Source of the DNA: GCA-2731375 sp002731375 | Lineage (GTDB): Bacteria; Pseudomonadota; Alphaproteobacteria; GCA-2731375 | Assembly: GCA_030752605.1 (NCBI GenBank) | Contig: JASMDX010000042.1 | Coordinates: forward strand, 62,001-126,000 | Direction of reading: 5' to 3' | DNA: 64,000 nucleotides | Shown: positions 53,326 to 62,062 of the stretch, one piece after another | How positions within the stretch are numbered: the stretch's first letter is position 1 | Layout: each line of letters begins with the position of its first letter | The notes under the pieces: generated by a model | The model's input: only the letters and a program-made list of their open reading frames with translations | What the model was told of the DNA's origin: nothing | Database searches by the model: none | Translations under genes and position numbers: made by a program

Positions 53326-53988
53326 TTGGCCAAGACGCCCGGGATGAATAAAACCTTAGACCGGCGCCAGCTTTTGACCAGCACCCTAACCATGGCAACA
53401 ATGCCCATGGTGCTGCGCTCGCCTCTGGCCGCCGAAGGCACCGAAACCAGTACGACCCATGCCGCGGTCGTCGCCCGGGTGGAAGCGTACCTGAATGGGG
53501 TCAAGAGCTTCTCGGCACGGTTCCTGCAGGTCGATAGCGCGGGTAATGTGGTGCAGGGCCAACTTTACATGCGGCGGCCTGGGCGCCTGCGTTTCGAGTA
53601 TGATGCCCCCTCGCCCCTACTCCTGGTCGCCGATGGTGTCTGGCTGGTGCTCCACGACCGGGAGTTAGAGCAGATCAACCGCTTTCCGCTATATGAAAAC
53701 CCCCTGAGCGTACTGGTTGACGACCCGGTAAACCTGCGTGAACGGGTCGAGGTGGTGGAAGTGGAAGAAGGCCTTGGCGTCCTACGCCTGAAGATCATTG
53801 ACCGGGAATTGCCTGACGAGGGCTGGATGGGCGTCACCTTTACCGAACCGCCTTTGTTATTGCGGCAATGGAAAATTAAGGATGCCCAGGGCGGTATCAC
53901 AGCGCTGTCCTTGACCGATATCCGTGTCAACCAAAAGCTGGATCCGAAACTGTTCGTTCTAACCGATCCTGGATGGCCCAAGGAGTAG
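53326..53988 (+). CDS. lolA: Outer-membrane lipoprotein carrier protein LolA-like
   Basis: 220 residues from a TTG at 53326, 8 bases after GAGGA at the ftsK end; ATG at 53344 or 53311 are alternatives. The N-terminus has a twin-arginine-like signal (DRRQLLTSTLTMATMPM). The mature LolA fold is recognised by FSARFLQVDSAGNVVQGQLYMRRPGRLRFEYD and LLLVADGVWLVLHDR. It would ferry lipoproteins from LolCDE to LolB through the periplasm. Gene order ftsK-lolA is common in proteobacteria, and translation is probably coupled. Confidence 0.9.
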   Translation: MAKTPGMNKTLDRRQLLTSTLTMATMPMVLRSPLAAEGTETSTTHAAVVARVEAYLNGVKSFSARFLQVDSAGNVVQGQLYMRRPGRLRFEYDAPSPLLLVADGVWLVLHDRELEQINRFPLYENPLSVLVDDPVNLRERVEVVEVEEGLGVLRLKIIDRELPDEGWMGVTFTEPPLLLRQWKIKDAQGGITALSLTDIRVNQKLDPKLFVLTDPGWPKE

Positions 53989-54074
53989 GTTGGCGTTGCC
54001 TATCTTTTACCTTCATGATCCACCGCTTCTTCGGCACGTGCACTTGACCGCAGCATGATGCAAAACCCTTTTAC

Positions 54075-54438
54075 ATGATCAAATCGAAACGTTAGAGAAG
54101 TGTCCGGCGCGGCTATCACCATGGGAACCTAAGTGAAGCGCTGGTGCGGGCCGCGTTCGAACTAATCGAAAAATTCGATCCTGCCGGCTTAACCTCCGCC
54201 GAAGTGACCCGCGCGGTTGGTGTCTCACCGGCGGCGCCGTATCGGCATTTGACGCCTACCACGAGAAAACCTTGAAGCGCCTGGAAGACGAACGGAACGA
54301 ATTCGGGAATTTCCTGGAACAGCTGCGCCACGCCAAAGACAAGGCCGAATTCGACCAGTTCATGGACGAACGTCATAGCCGGCCTTCCGAACCACCCCAG
54401 GAACCATTTGGGAACGGTCAAGACCAACCCGGCACCTA
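54075..54438 (+). pseudogene. Chimeric remnant: TetR-type DNA-binding domain joined to a DUF2852-like C-terminus
   Basis: An ATG at 54075 reads MIKSKR, then TAG (54093-54095), then in the same frame RSVRRGYHHGNLSEAL and VTRAVGVSPAAPYRH, a clear TetR helix-turn-helix. Near 54249 the frame switches to FDAYHEKTLKRLEDERNEF and HAKDKAEFDQFMDERHS, which looks like the end of a DUF2852 protein, ending with TAA at 54438. The TetR ligand domain and the DUF2852 N-terminal membrane part are missing. An out-of-frame deletion between two neighbouring genes explains the join. Confidence 0.7.
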
Positions 54439-54448
54439 AGTTATTGCC

Positions 54449-55846
54449 TCAGGCGATGGCCCCGGCGGCACGGAAGTCAGCTTCCGCCGCCGCAAGGGTC
54501 GTTGCCAATTTCTCGACCAATTCGTCGCATTCCGCCTCGGTAATGATCAACGGCGGCGTCGCCATGATCCAGTCACCATAGCGGCTGCCGGCGGTGCGCC
54601 GGGCATAGATCAACAGCCCCTGCTCCAAACCCCGCCGCCGGATCGTGTCCGTCGGGCCAGGCGTGCAGGAAATGGTGGCCTTTGTCGTTTTATCCGCCAC
54701 CAGCTCGATACCGAATAACAACCCCTTGCCGCGTACATCGCCGATTATGGCGGAACGCTGCGCCAGGGTTTCGAGCTTTTGCCGCAAATAGGCCCCAACC
54801 CGTTCCGCGCGCCCAGCCAGATCCTCACGCTCGAACCGATCCAGCACCGCCAGGGCGGCAGCGGCGGAGACCGGATGGGCGCTGTAGGTATGGGTGTAGC
54901 CAAAACCAAGCCGTTCAGAGAGCCTGTCAACCATATCCGCCGGTGCCAGGACGGCGCCCAACGGCGCATAGCCGGCGGATAGGCCCTTGGCCAACACTGT
55001 CAGGTCGGGTCTAATGCCATCATAATGATGGCTGGCCAGAAATCGCCCTGTACGCCCGGCGCCGCAAAGGACTTCGTCAAACACCAGGGCGACGCCATGG
55101 CGGTCGCAGATTTCGCGCACCGACCGCAGATAACTCTCGGGCGGCTCCACTGCGCCCGAGGCCAAGCCGCCCACCGGCTCGACCAGAAACGCCAGCACTG
55201 TTTCGGGGCCAAGGCTCTGAATTTTCTCGTCCAGCGCCTGCGCGCAGGCCAGTGCGTGAGTCTCCACCGTATGATTGTCCGGCAAACGATAGCTGAGCGG
55301 GGCCGGAACCTTCGGGTGGTCATGGCCGAAACCGTTCAAAAATAGCTGGTTCGCCGGGTCGCCTGACAAACCCAAGGCGCCGATGGTGCTGCCGTGATAG
55401 GACGGCATGCAGGTGATGACGTGGTACCTCTCCGGCTGTTCGTTGGCCAACGCCCTCTGGCGCAGCAGCTTGATAGCGAATTCCACCGCTTCCGAGCCAC
55501 CGGAAGCGAACAACACCCGCTCAAATCCAGGACCGGCCAGCTCCGCGACCCGTTTGGAAAGATCCATATTGGCCTGATGGCGGCCCTGACGCGCGCTGAC
55601 AAAGGCCAAGCGCCCCGCCTGCTCCGCCATCGCGGCGGCAATATCCTTATCGCCATGACCAATATTCGCCGTCACCGGCCCCGACGACATATCCATGAAA
55701 CCGCGCCCGGCATCGTCATACAGCCAAACCCCCTCGCCGCGAATGAAAGTTGGGCGCGGCACCGTATCGGATTGGGCAAAGAAAAGATCCTGCGGTCCAC
55801 CGGGCTGGCCCTGAAACACCGCGCGCTGGTCTGGAATATCGTTCAT
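54449..55846 (-). CDS. Class III PLP-dependent aminotransferase
   Basis: 465 residues. The N-terminal FIRGEGVWLYDDAGRGFMDMS, the cofactor region FASGGSEAVEFAIKLLR, VALVFDEVLCGAGRTG and the Schiff-base Lys in LTVLAKGLSAGYAPLGAV are intact. Class III enzymes transfer amino groups from omega- or alpha-amino acids, amines or taurine-like compounds to 2-oxo acids. The ATG at 55846 has AGAGGTAG upstream; the frame extends to 56053 without a better start. It is divergent from the Old Yellow Enzyme gene. Confidence 0.9.
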   Translation of the reverse strand: MNDIPDQRAVFQGQPGGPQDLFFAQSDTVPRPTFIRGEGVWLYDDAGRGFMDMSSGPVTANIGHGDKDIAAAMAEQAGRLAFVSARQGRHQANMDLSKRVAELAGPGFERVLFASGGSEAVEFAIKLLRQRALANEQPERYHVITCMPSYHGSTIGALGLSGDPANQLFLNGFGHDHPKVPAPLSYRLPDNHTVETHALACAQALDEKIQSLGPETVLAFLVEPVGGLASGAVEPPESYLRSVREICDRHGVALVFDEVLCGAGRTGRFLASHHYDGIRPDLTVLAKGLSAGYAPLGAVLAPADMVDRLSERLGFGYTHTYSAHPVSAAAALAVLDRFEREDLAGRAERVGAYLRQKLETLAQRSAIIGDVRGKGLLFGIELVADKTTKATISCTPGPTDTIRRRGLEQGLLIYARRTAGSRYGDWIMATPPLIITEAECDELVEKLATTLAAAEADFRAAGAIA

Positions 55847-55946
55847 GGAAGCTACCTCTTTAAGCTGACGTGGGGACCAGTCTATGCCATAACAGGGACA
55901 AATCGGAAAAACGGTAGAAAACCGTCGCAACAAACGAGGAAATATC

Positions 55947-57035
55947 ATGTCAGCGAACGTCGAAATTTTGTTCGAGCCCTTTACCGTAAAAGGCGTAACC
56001 CTGCCAAACCGTATCGTCATGGCGCCCATGACCCGGCGCAAAAGCCCCGGCAACGTACCCGGTGCGGATGTCGCGGCCTACTACCGCCGCCGCGCCGAAG
56101 GTGGCGTCGGGCTGATCATCACCGAAGGAACCTTCATCAATCACAAGGCCGCCAACGGCTATGACAGCGTACCCGACATCTACAATCCAGCCGCCCTGGA
56201 CGGCTGGAAGCATGTCATCGAAGAGGCCCATGCCGGTGGCGCCAAGATCATTCCGCAACTTTGGCATGTGGGCGCGCAGCGGGTCAAAGGCACCGAGCCT
56301 GATCGAGAGGTACCTGGCTATGCCCCATCCGCCGTCGCCACCGGCGAGCGGGATGTTCCGATCGCCATGAGCAAGGATGACATCAAGGATTGTATTACCG
56401 CCTTCACCGAAGCCGCGGTCAATGCCAGGGAGGTCGGCTTTGACGGTATCGAGGTACACGGCGCCCACGGCTATTTGATTGATCAGTTTTATTGGGAACG
56501 CTCAAACCAGCGGACCGATGAATACGGCGGCAGTTTCGAAAACCGCAACCGTTTTGGCAAGGAAATAGTCGAGTCGATCCGTGCGGCGGTGGGCCCGGAT
56601 TTCCTGATCGTCTACCGTTTCTCGCAATGGAAAAGCGATGACTACGAGGCCAAGATCGCCAAGACTCCGGAGGAACTGGAACGCTTCCTGAAAACCTTGA
56701 CCGATGCCGGAGTCGATGTCTTTCACGCCAGCACAAGGCGATTCTGGGAGCCCGAATTCGAGGGCTCGGACCTGAACCTCGCTGGTTGGTGCAAGAAACT
56801 CACGGGCAAGCCAGCCATCACCGTGGGCAGTATCGGCCTAGATGATCCTTCCTGGGCCGGCGCCAATTCCACCGACGTGGATGTATTGGTCAAACGCATG
56901 GAGAAGGGCGAATTCGATCTAGCCGCGGTGGGCCGGCAGTTACTGTCGGAAGCCGAATGGGCCAACAAAATCCGCGAAGGCCGTTATCAGGAAATTGAAC
57001 CCTATACCAAGAAGTCGCTAAGCGGCCTAAACTAG
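55947..57035 (+). CDS. Old Yellow Enzyme-family flavin oxidoreductase
   Basis: 362 residues. FMN TIM-barrel landmarks are LFEPFTVKGVTLPNRIVMAPMTR, IIPQLWHVGAQR, EVHGAHGYLIDQFYW with the substrate-binding His, and RTDEYGGSFENRNRFGKEIV. It reduces alpha,beta-unsaturated carbonyls with NAD(P)H, or acts in the 12-oxophytodienoate-reductase-like group. It is followed 30 bases later by a GMC oxidoreductase in the same direction, probably one operon. Confidence 0.9.
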   Translation: MSANVEILFEPFTVKGVTLPNRIVMAPMTRRKSPGNVPGADVAAYYRRRAEGGVGLIITEGTFINHKAANGYDSVPDIYNPAALDGWKHVIEEAHAGGAKIIPQLWHVGAQRVKGTEPDREVPGYAPSAVATGERDVPIAMSKDDIKDCITAFTEAAVNAREVGFDGIEVHGAHGYLIDQFYWERSNQRTDEYGGSFENRNRFGKEIVESIRAAVGPDFLIVYRFSQWKSDDYEAKIAKTPEELERFLKTLTDAGVDVFHASTRRFWEPEFEGSDLNLAGWCKKLTGKPAITVGSIGLDDPSWAGANSTDVDVLVKRMEKGEFDLAAVGRQLLSEAEWANKIREGRYQEIEPYTKKSLSGLN

Positions 57036-57065
57036 GGTGCACCGAGGGGAACAGGAGACGGAAAT

Positions 57066-58706
57066 TTGGCTGATACTTTTGACTATGTGATCGTTGGCGC
57101 GGGCTCAGCCGGGTGCATCCTGGCCAACCGCCTAACCGCCGACGGCAAACATAGCGTCTGCCTGCTAGAGGCCGGGCCGCCGGATTGGCATCCTTTCATT
57201 CATATCCCGGCAGGCTTCATCAAGACCCTGAATAACCCAAACCTGAACTGGATGTATCAGGCCGAACCAAGCCATTGGACGGGCGGCCGTTCCATCGATG
57301 TGCCACGCGGCAAGACCCTGGGTGGCTCCTCCTCCATCAACGGCCATATCTATAATCGTGGCCAGCGCATGGATTTTGATGGCTGGTCCCAACGCGGCAA
57401 CCGCAATTGGGGCTATGCCGACGTGTTGCCGTATTTCAAACGCTGTGAGCAACGCATAGGCAGCGGCGATGATACGTTTCGGGGCCGGGAGGGCAACCTT
57501 CAGGTCACCGACCTGAATTACCAGCATCCCTTTTGCGATATCTTCATGGCCGGCGCCCATAGCATCGGCATTCCGCACAACAAAGATTATAACGGCGCTG
57601 TGCAGGAGGGCATCTCTTACGTCCAGCGCACGGCCCATAAACGGCGCCGGGTCAGCACAGCACGGGCATTCCTGAACCCAGCGAAATCGCGCACCAATCT
57701 GACCGTGCGGACAAATGCCTTTGCCACGCAAATTCTGCTTGAGGGCAAGAAGGCGGTCGGCGTGGCATATTCCAAGGGCGGACGCGGCGGCAAAATGGTC
57801 GAGGTCCGCGCCAACCGGGAAGTGATCCTTAGTGGCGGCGTGGTCAATTCACCGCAATTGCTACAACTCTCGGGCATTGGGCCCGGGAGCTTGCTGCAAT
57901 CGCTCGGTATCCAGGTGGAGCACGAAATCGCCGGCGTAGGCGAGAATCTGCGCGACCATTACGCCCCCCGTCTCAGCGCCCGGGTTAAGAATATAGAAAC
58001 CCTCAACGAACGGGCCCGTGGCCTGAGCCTGGTGGGCGAGGTGATCAAGTATTTCGCCGGCGGCAAAAGCGTCGTCAATCTCAGCCCCTCCATGGTCTAC
58101 GGTTTCTGGCATTCCGACGAAGCGGCGCGGAGCAATGATCTGCAATTTATCTTCACGCCCGCTAGTTACAAGTTAGGGGTGCATGGGCTGCTCGACGACG
58201 TTCCGGGTTTCACCATCGCGGCCTGGCAGCACCGCCCGGAGAGCAAGGGCTGGCTGCGTGCCCGCTCGTCCGATCCATTCGAGAAACCACTGATCCAGCC
58301 GAATTATCTCGACGACGAAGAGGACCGCAGGATCGTGGTCTGCGCCATGAAACTGGCGCGTCGTCTGATGTATACTGAGCCGATGATGCCTTATATCGAG
58401 TCAGAGGCTTATCCGGGCGAGGATGTGCAAAGCGATGATGAGTATCTGGAGGCCGCACGCCATTGGGGCGGCACCACCTTCCATCTGATGGGCACCTGCC
58501 GCATGGGACCAGAGACAGACCCCACGTCGGTGGTCGATGATCAGCTTCGCGTCCGCGGCATGGAATGTTTGCGCGTGATCGACGCTTCCGTCATGCCCAC
58601 CATGGTCTCGGCCAACCTCAACGCCGCAACCATGATGATCGGCGAAAAGGGTTCCGACATGTTACTGGGCAAGGCGGCGATAGAGCCAATCATCGTTCCG
58701 GAATAG
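57066..58706 (+). CDS. GMC-family FAD oxidoreductase (choline/alcohol dehydrogenase-like)
   Basis: 546 residues from a TTG start (no ATG or GTG fits). FAD-binding DYVIVGAGSAGCILANRL, GMC signature 1 GKTLGGSSSINGHIYNRG, signature 2 SGGVVNSPQLLQLSGIGP, and the C-terminal catalytic His region MGTCRMG and VIDASVMPTMVSANLNA are present. It oxidises an alcohol to an aldehyde in the cytoplasm or at the membrane. Choline dehydrogenase is the best-known relative, but the neighbours do not point to betaine synthesis. GGAGACGG lies upstream. Confidence 0.92.
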   Translation: MADTFDYVIVGAGSAGCILANRLTADGKHSVCLLEAGPPDWHPFIHIPAGFIKTLNNPNLNWMYQAEPSHWTGGRSIDVPRGKTLGGSSSINGHIYNRGQRMDFDGWSQRGNRNWGYADVLPYFKRCEQRIGSGDDTFRGREGNLQVTDLNYQHPFCDIFMAGAHSIGIPHNKDYNGAVQEGISYVQRTAHKRRRVSTARAFLNPAKSRTNLTVRTNAFATQILLEGKKAVGVAYSKGGRGGKMVEVRANREVILSGGVVNSPQLLQLSGIGPGSLLQSLGIQVEHEIAGVGENLRDHYAPRLSARVKNIETLNERARGLSLVGEVIKYFAGGKSVVNLSPSMVYGFWHSDEAARSNDLQFIFTPASYKLGVHGLLDDVPGFTIAAWQHRPESKGWLRARSSDPFEKPLIQPNYLDDEEDRRIVVCAMKLARRLMYTEPMMPYIESEAYPGEDVQSDDEYLEAARHWGGTTFHLMGTCRMGPETDPTSVVDDQLRVRGMECLRVIDASVMPTMVSANLNAATMMIGEKGSDMLLGKAAIEPIIVPE

Positions 58707-58738
58707 ACCGCGTTTGCAGTCCAAAACAGGCGCCTTGA

Positions 58739-59511
58739 TCACATCGACGGCGGGTCAGCCTCTATTGCTTCACGTGCCAGACTAGTGTCGACGCACGTAT
58801 CGTAGGGTGAGCCGGATTCGTAGAGTCCGCCGGACAGGCCGCTGGCTTGCAAACGGTCAAAGCCATCCCTGGGCAGAATTGGGTTCACGCCCCACAGGCC
58901 GAGCGCCTTATAGCGCTTGATGCAGGCGGCCAAGGTTTCCCGGCGCAAGTCAGGAAAGAATTCCACGACGGCGGCGGCAATAGCCGAGGCGTCCGCACCC
59001 TGCAGCCATTTCTGGGTACGGTACAATGCCCGTGTCATCCGGCCCAATTGATCGCGCTTGGCTTGCAAGGTTTCGCTTAGTGCGCTCAACGTAGTGTAGC
59101 TGGTTGGCCCCCTGGACGCGGCGGCGTACCAGATATGACCCGCGCCATCGGCTACTAGTTGTTCCACGAAGGGCTGGAAAATCTGGATGGCTTCCAGATC
59201 GCCCACCCGCAAGGCGGCGTCGTTTTCCGCCATTGCATTGCCCTCCACCCGATGGACCTGGGCCGGGTCCAATCCGGCGCGGCGCAAATCCTCCTGCAGG
59301 CATAGCCACGGCGTATTGACCTCGGACACCGCACCAAGTCTGACATTCATCAGATCCGGCATCAGAAAATCGGGCCGGTTACCGTGGCCTCGGCGCCGGA
59401 AGTCACCAGCCGAACGTCGATGCCTTCCGCCCCATAAGCGTCAAGCGTATGGGCAGCGTAAAACGGCGTATAAAACAAGGCACGGAAAGGTTCGAATAGG
59501 GTAATCACCAT
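58739..59511 (-). pseudogene. NMT1/THI5-like binding protein with an internal out-of-frame deletion
   Basis: The 5' part (ATG 59511) reads VITLFEPFRALFYTPFYAAH and GIDVRLVTSGAEATVTG. The 3' part, another frame, starts at RPDFLMPDLMNVRLGAVSEV near 59390 and runs through IFQPFVEQLVADGAGHIWY and RGPTSYTT to 58739. Relatives carry about 50-55 residues between the parts, including the ligand loop with GEVDVAWGG-like sequence; these are lost. It lies 16 bases after the glutaredoxin-DinB gene, as the last gene of that operon. The family includes soluble periplasmic and cytoplasmic binding proteins for thiamine-precursor-like ligands. Confidence 0.75.
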
Positions 59512-59527
59512 GTGAACCAAGGCAATT

Positions 59528-60307
59528 TTAGCCGTCCCAAACTTCCTTTGGCAGGGGCAGTCCGGCCAGTTCCCGTTCGCCGATAGCGCCGCCGTCGGGC
59601 ACTATATCAAGTCCGTCGAGGATCATCAGCATTTGCCGCACATGCTGTGCCGTATGCCAGGTCGTGCGCTCCAACGTTTCGTGCAGGGACTGCGGCCCGT
59701 AATAGGTCGCGACGGTGGCATCGAAGTCTCTATCGGCGCCCTGTTCCGCCCACCAGGCCAGGATATCCCGGCGCGTGGCGTCGCCATCGTCGGCAATATC
59801 GGCAAAAGTAACCAGATCATCGCCCGGTTGCTCACCAAGTTTCTGATAAGTCAGTTCCTCACCCGAGGCGACGCCCAGAAAGGCGCGGGCGATCTGAAAG
59901 ATGTGATAGGTCAAATCACGGTAACTGCGGGCCCGGCCCGGTAGTTCCGCCGTCATCAGATCGTCAGGCAATTGCCGCAGGTAGCGTTGCGCGGCATTTA
60001 GGACCCGGTCCAGGCGCTGCACCAATTGCGCCGGCGGCAGCATGCCGGGGCCCTGATCATCCAGGCCCAGAAATTCGCCCACGTCGCGCAGGGACAGCCC
60101 CATGACATAACGTTCGCCCCTGGCCACCACGGGCACGGTACGGACGCCAAGTTTCTGCAATTGTGCCAAACCGTCAGGATCGGCAGCGACATTGATCGAT
60201 TGGAAGTCAACCGCACGGGCCGACAAATGCTCCTTCAGGCGGAGACAGCTGCTTCATCCAGGTTGCCAGAAAACCCTGACCACTTCGCTTGCCGTTGCGT
60301 CCTTCAT
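59528..60307 (-). CDS. Glutaredoxin-DinB domain fusion with UGA at the redox Cys (candidate selenoprotein)
   Basis: Read through one UGA (60254-60256) the gene encodes 259 residues from an ATG at 60307 with AGAGGTAG upstream. The N-terminus reads VVRVFWQPG-UGA-SSCLRLKEHL: UGA occupies the first position of the CxxC motif (residue 18, resolving Cys 21) in a glutaredoxin fold whose cis-Pro loop is VRTVPVVA. The rest, from about 95, is DinB-like with His in LTYHIFQI and the WHTAQHVRQ pair. Everything downstream is open and well conserved. Relatives have Cys at the UGA. Selenocysteine is the simplest reading; a nonsense mutation is the alternative. It starts 2 bases after the Old Yellow Enzyme stop. 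Confidence 0.7.
60206..60253 (-). promoter_or_regulatory. Candidate SECIS region downstream of the in-frame UGA
   Basis: Two hairpins lie in the 48 bases after the UGA. The first (60230-60244) has a CUCC/GGAG stem and a seven-base loop beginning with G. The second (60206-60224) has a seven-pair stem with two G-U pairs and a CGUGC loop, with a G second in the loop. Bacterial SECIS elements are short stems just downstream of UGA with a G near the loop start. Both are short or at the edge of the known spacing, so this is only suggestive. Confidence 0.35.
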
Positions 60308-60309
60308 AT

Positions 60310-61485
60310 CTACCTCTTGTGTCCCATGCGCTGGAATGTACGTTCCCGTTTATCCAGCCACCAGCCATATTGGGCCGGCCACATCTCGAAATTGGCATCA
60401 ATGCCCAGATCCTGGGCGGCCTGTACGGCCCAGAACGGATTATACATGATTTCTCGGCCCACGGCGATCAGATCCGCATCGCCCGCCTGCAGGATCGCCT
60501 CCGACTGCTCGCCATCCAGAATTAGACCCACTGCCATAGTCATGATATCCGCCCCGGCCCGAATGGCGGAAGAAAACGGCACCTGAAAGCCTAGGCCACG
60601 GGGCACCAGGGTCAGCGTGGCGGAGGCCGCATTGCCGCCTGAAGAGCAATCAATGCAATCGACGCCCAGGGCCTTCAGTTCCTTGGCCAAGGCAATGGAA
60701 TCTTCGATCTGCCAGCCACCGTCCGAACCATCGACCGAGGAAACGCGGAAAAACAGCGGCTTGTCATCGGGCCACTGGCCGCGCACTTCGTTGGTTACTT
60801 CCAGGGCCAGGCGCATACGGCCGGCCAAATCGCCGCCATAGCCATCGTTGCGTTTATTGGACAATGGCGAGAGGAACGATTGGATCAGATAACCGTGCGC
60901 GCCATGGATCTCCAAGGCCTCGAAGCCAGCCTCATGTGAGCGCCGGGCGGCCTGGCCAAAAGCTTTGACGATCTCGCCAATCTCCGCCTCATCCAATTGC
61001 TTGGGCACCAGCCAGCCATCATCGGCAGGAATAGGCGATGGCCCAACCACCTCCCAAGGCACATCGCCACGGGCGATATCGTCATCGTTCAGGGCGCCTA
61101 GGCCATTCCAGGGACGCTGGGTTGAAGCCTTGCGCCCGGCGTGTGCAATCTGGATACCCGGCACGGCGCCATGGCGCTTCATGATATTGACTAAGGGCTG
61201 CAACGCCGCGCCATGTTCATCATCCCAAATACCCAGACAGCCATGGCTGATGCGCCCTCGTGGCTCAACCCCCGTGGCCTCGATAAATATGGTGCCGACA
61301 CCACCACGGGCGTAACTGCCGTAATGTACCAGATGCCAGTCATTGGGAATGCCATCAACGGCGGAATACTGGCACAGCGGCGGCACCACGATGCCGTTGC
61401 GCGCGGTAACGGATTTTATGGTGATGGGCTGAAACAGCAAGGGAAGGTCCGCCTGCCGCGCCGTGCCTTCGGCGGTATCGCTCAT
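60310..61485 (-). CDS. YqjM-type Old Yellow Enzyme flavin oxidoreductase
   Basis: 391 residues. The N-terminus LLFQPITIKSVTARNGIVVPPLCQYSA matches the YqjM subgroup with its Cys-Gln-Tyr core. Later landmarks are IQIAHAGRKAST, EIHGAHGYLIQSFLSP and KRNDGYGGDLAGRMRLALEV. It reduces activated C=C bonds using NADPH. Its TAG is 2 bases before the glutaredoxin-DinB ATG, so the two are translated together. The C-terminal part ends in a short basic tail. Confidence 0.9.
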   Translation of the reverse strand: MSDTAEGTARQADLPLLFQPITIKSVTARNGIVVPPLCQYSAVDGIPNDWHLVHYGSYARGGVGTIFIEATGVEPRGRISHGCLGIWDDEHGAALQPLVNIMKRHGAVPGIQIAHAGRKASTQRPWNGLGALNDDDIARGDVPWEVVGPSPIPADDGWLVPKQLDEAEIGEIVKAFGQAARRSHEAGFEALEIHGAHGYLIQSFLSPLSNKRNDGYGGDLAGRMRLALEVTNEVRGQWPDDKPLFFRVSSVDGSDGGWQIEDSIALAKELKALGVDCIDCSSGGNAASATLTLVPRGLGFQVPFSSAIRAGADIMTMAVGLILDGEQSEAILQAGDADLIAVGREIMYNPFWAVQAAQDLGIDANFEMWPAQYGWWLDKRERTFQRMGHKR

Positions 61486-61655
61486 GGTCTCGCTCCTAAA
61501 GTACGTCGACGATCAGGTCGCCATTATTATGCCACCTGGCTAAATAATTGCTAATGGGCGCCAAAGGCAATAGCGGCTGGATGCATTGCCCGGAACGGTC
61601 ATAGCCTTCATACTAGCCTTCAAATTTTACGCGGAATGCCAGTAGGGGATTTCAC

Positions 61656-62036
61656 ATGCCGTTGGAATATATCGATCACTACAATGTCGTCACCACGGAC
61701 GCGGCGGCCTCGGCCAAGTTCTATGTTGATGTACTAGGCATGCGCATCGGCGATCGGCCACCCTTTGCATTTCCCGGCGCCTGGGTCTATGCCGCCGACA
61801 AACCAGTGTTGCATTTGATCGAGCGCGACGAGATACCCGAGGGCACGGGCCGGGTCGATCACGTGGCTTTTCGCTGCACCGGCTATGGTGAGATCAAGAA
61901 CAGGCTGGAAGCCGCCGGCGTGGAATACGACGAAAGGGTGGTGCCAAAATTCAATCTGACCCAATTGTTTATCCAGAGCCCCGATGGCCTGAAGCTGGAA
62001 CTAACATTCAGCGAGGAAGAAGCCGCCACCGGCTGA
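61656..62036 (+). CDS. VOC/glyoxalase-family metal-binding protein
   Basis: 126 residues, one glyoxalase-like module pair. Probable metal ligands are His8 in IDHYNVVT, His in VLHLIERDE, His in VDHVAFRC and Glu in KLELTFSEE. Such proteins include glyoxalase I, dioxygenases and fosfomycin-type resistance proteins; no specific member can be named. AGGGGAT precedes the ATG. It is followed 26 bases later by a CoA-transferase gene in the same direction. Confidence 0.85.
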   Translation: MPLEYIDHYNVVTTDAAASAKFYVDVLGMRIGDRPPFAFPGAWVYAADKPVLHLIERDEIPEGTGRVDHVAFRCTGYGEIKNRLEAAGVEYDERVVPKFNLTQLFIQSPDGLKLELTFSEEEAATG

Positions 62037-62062
62037 GCCCGGGCCGTCTGATGGAGTAGAGT

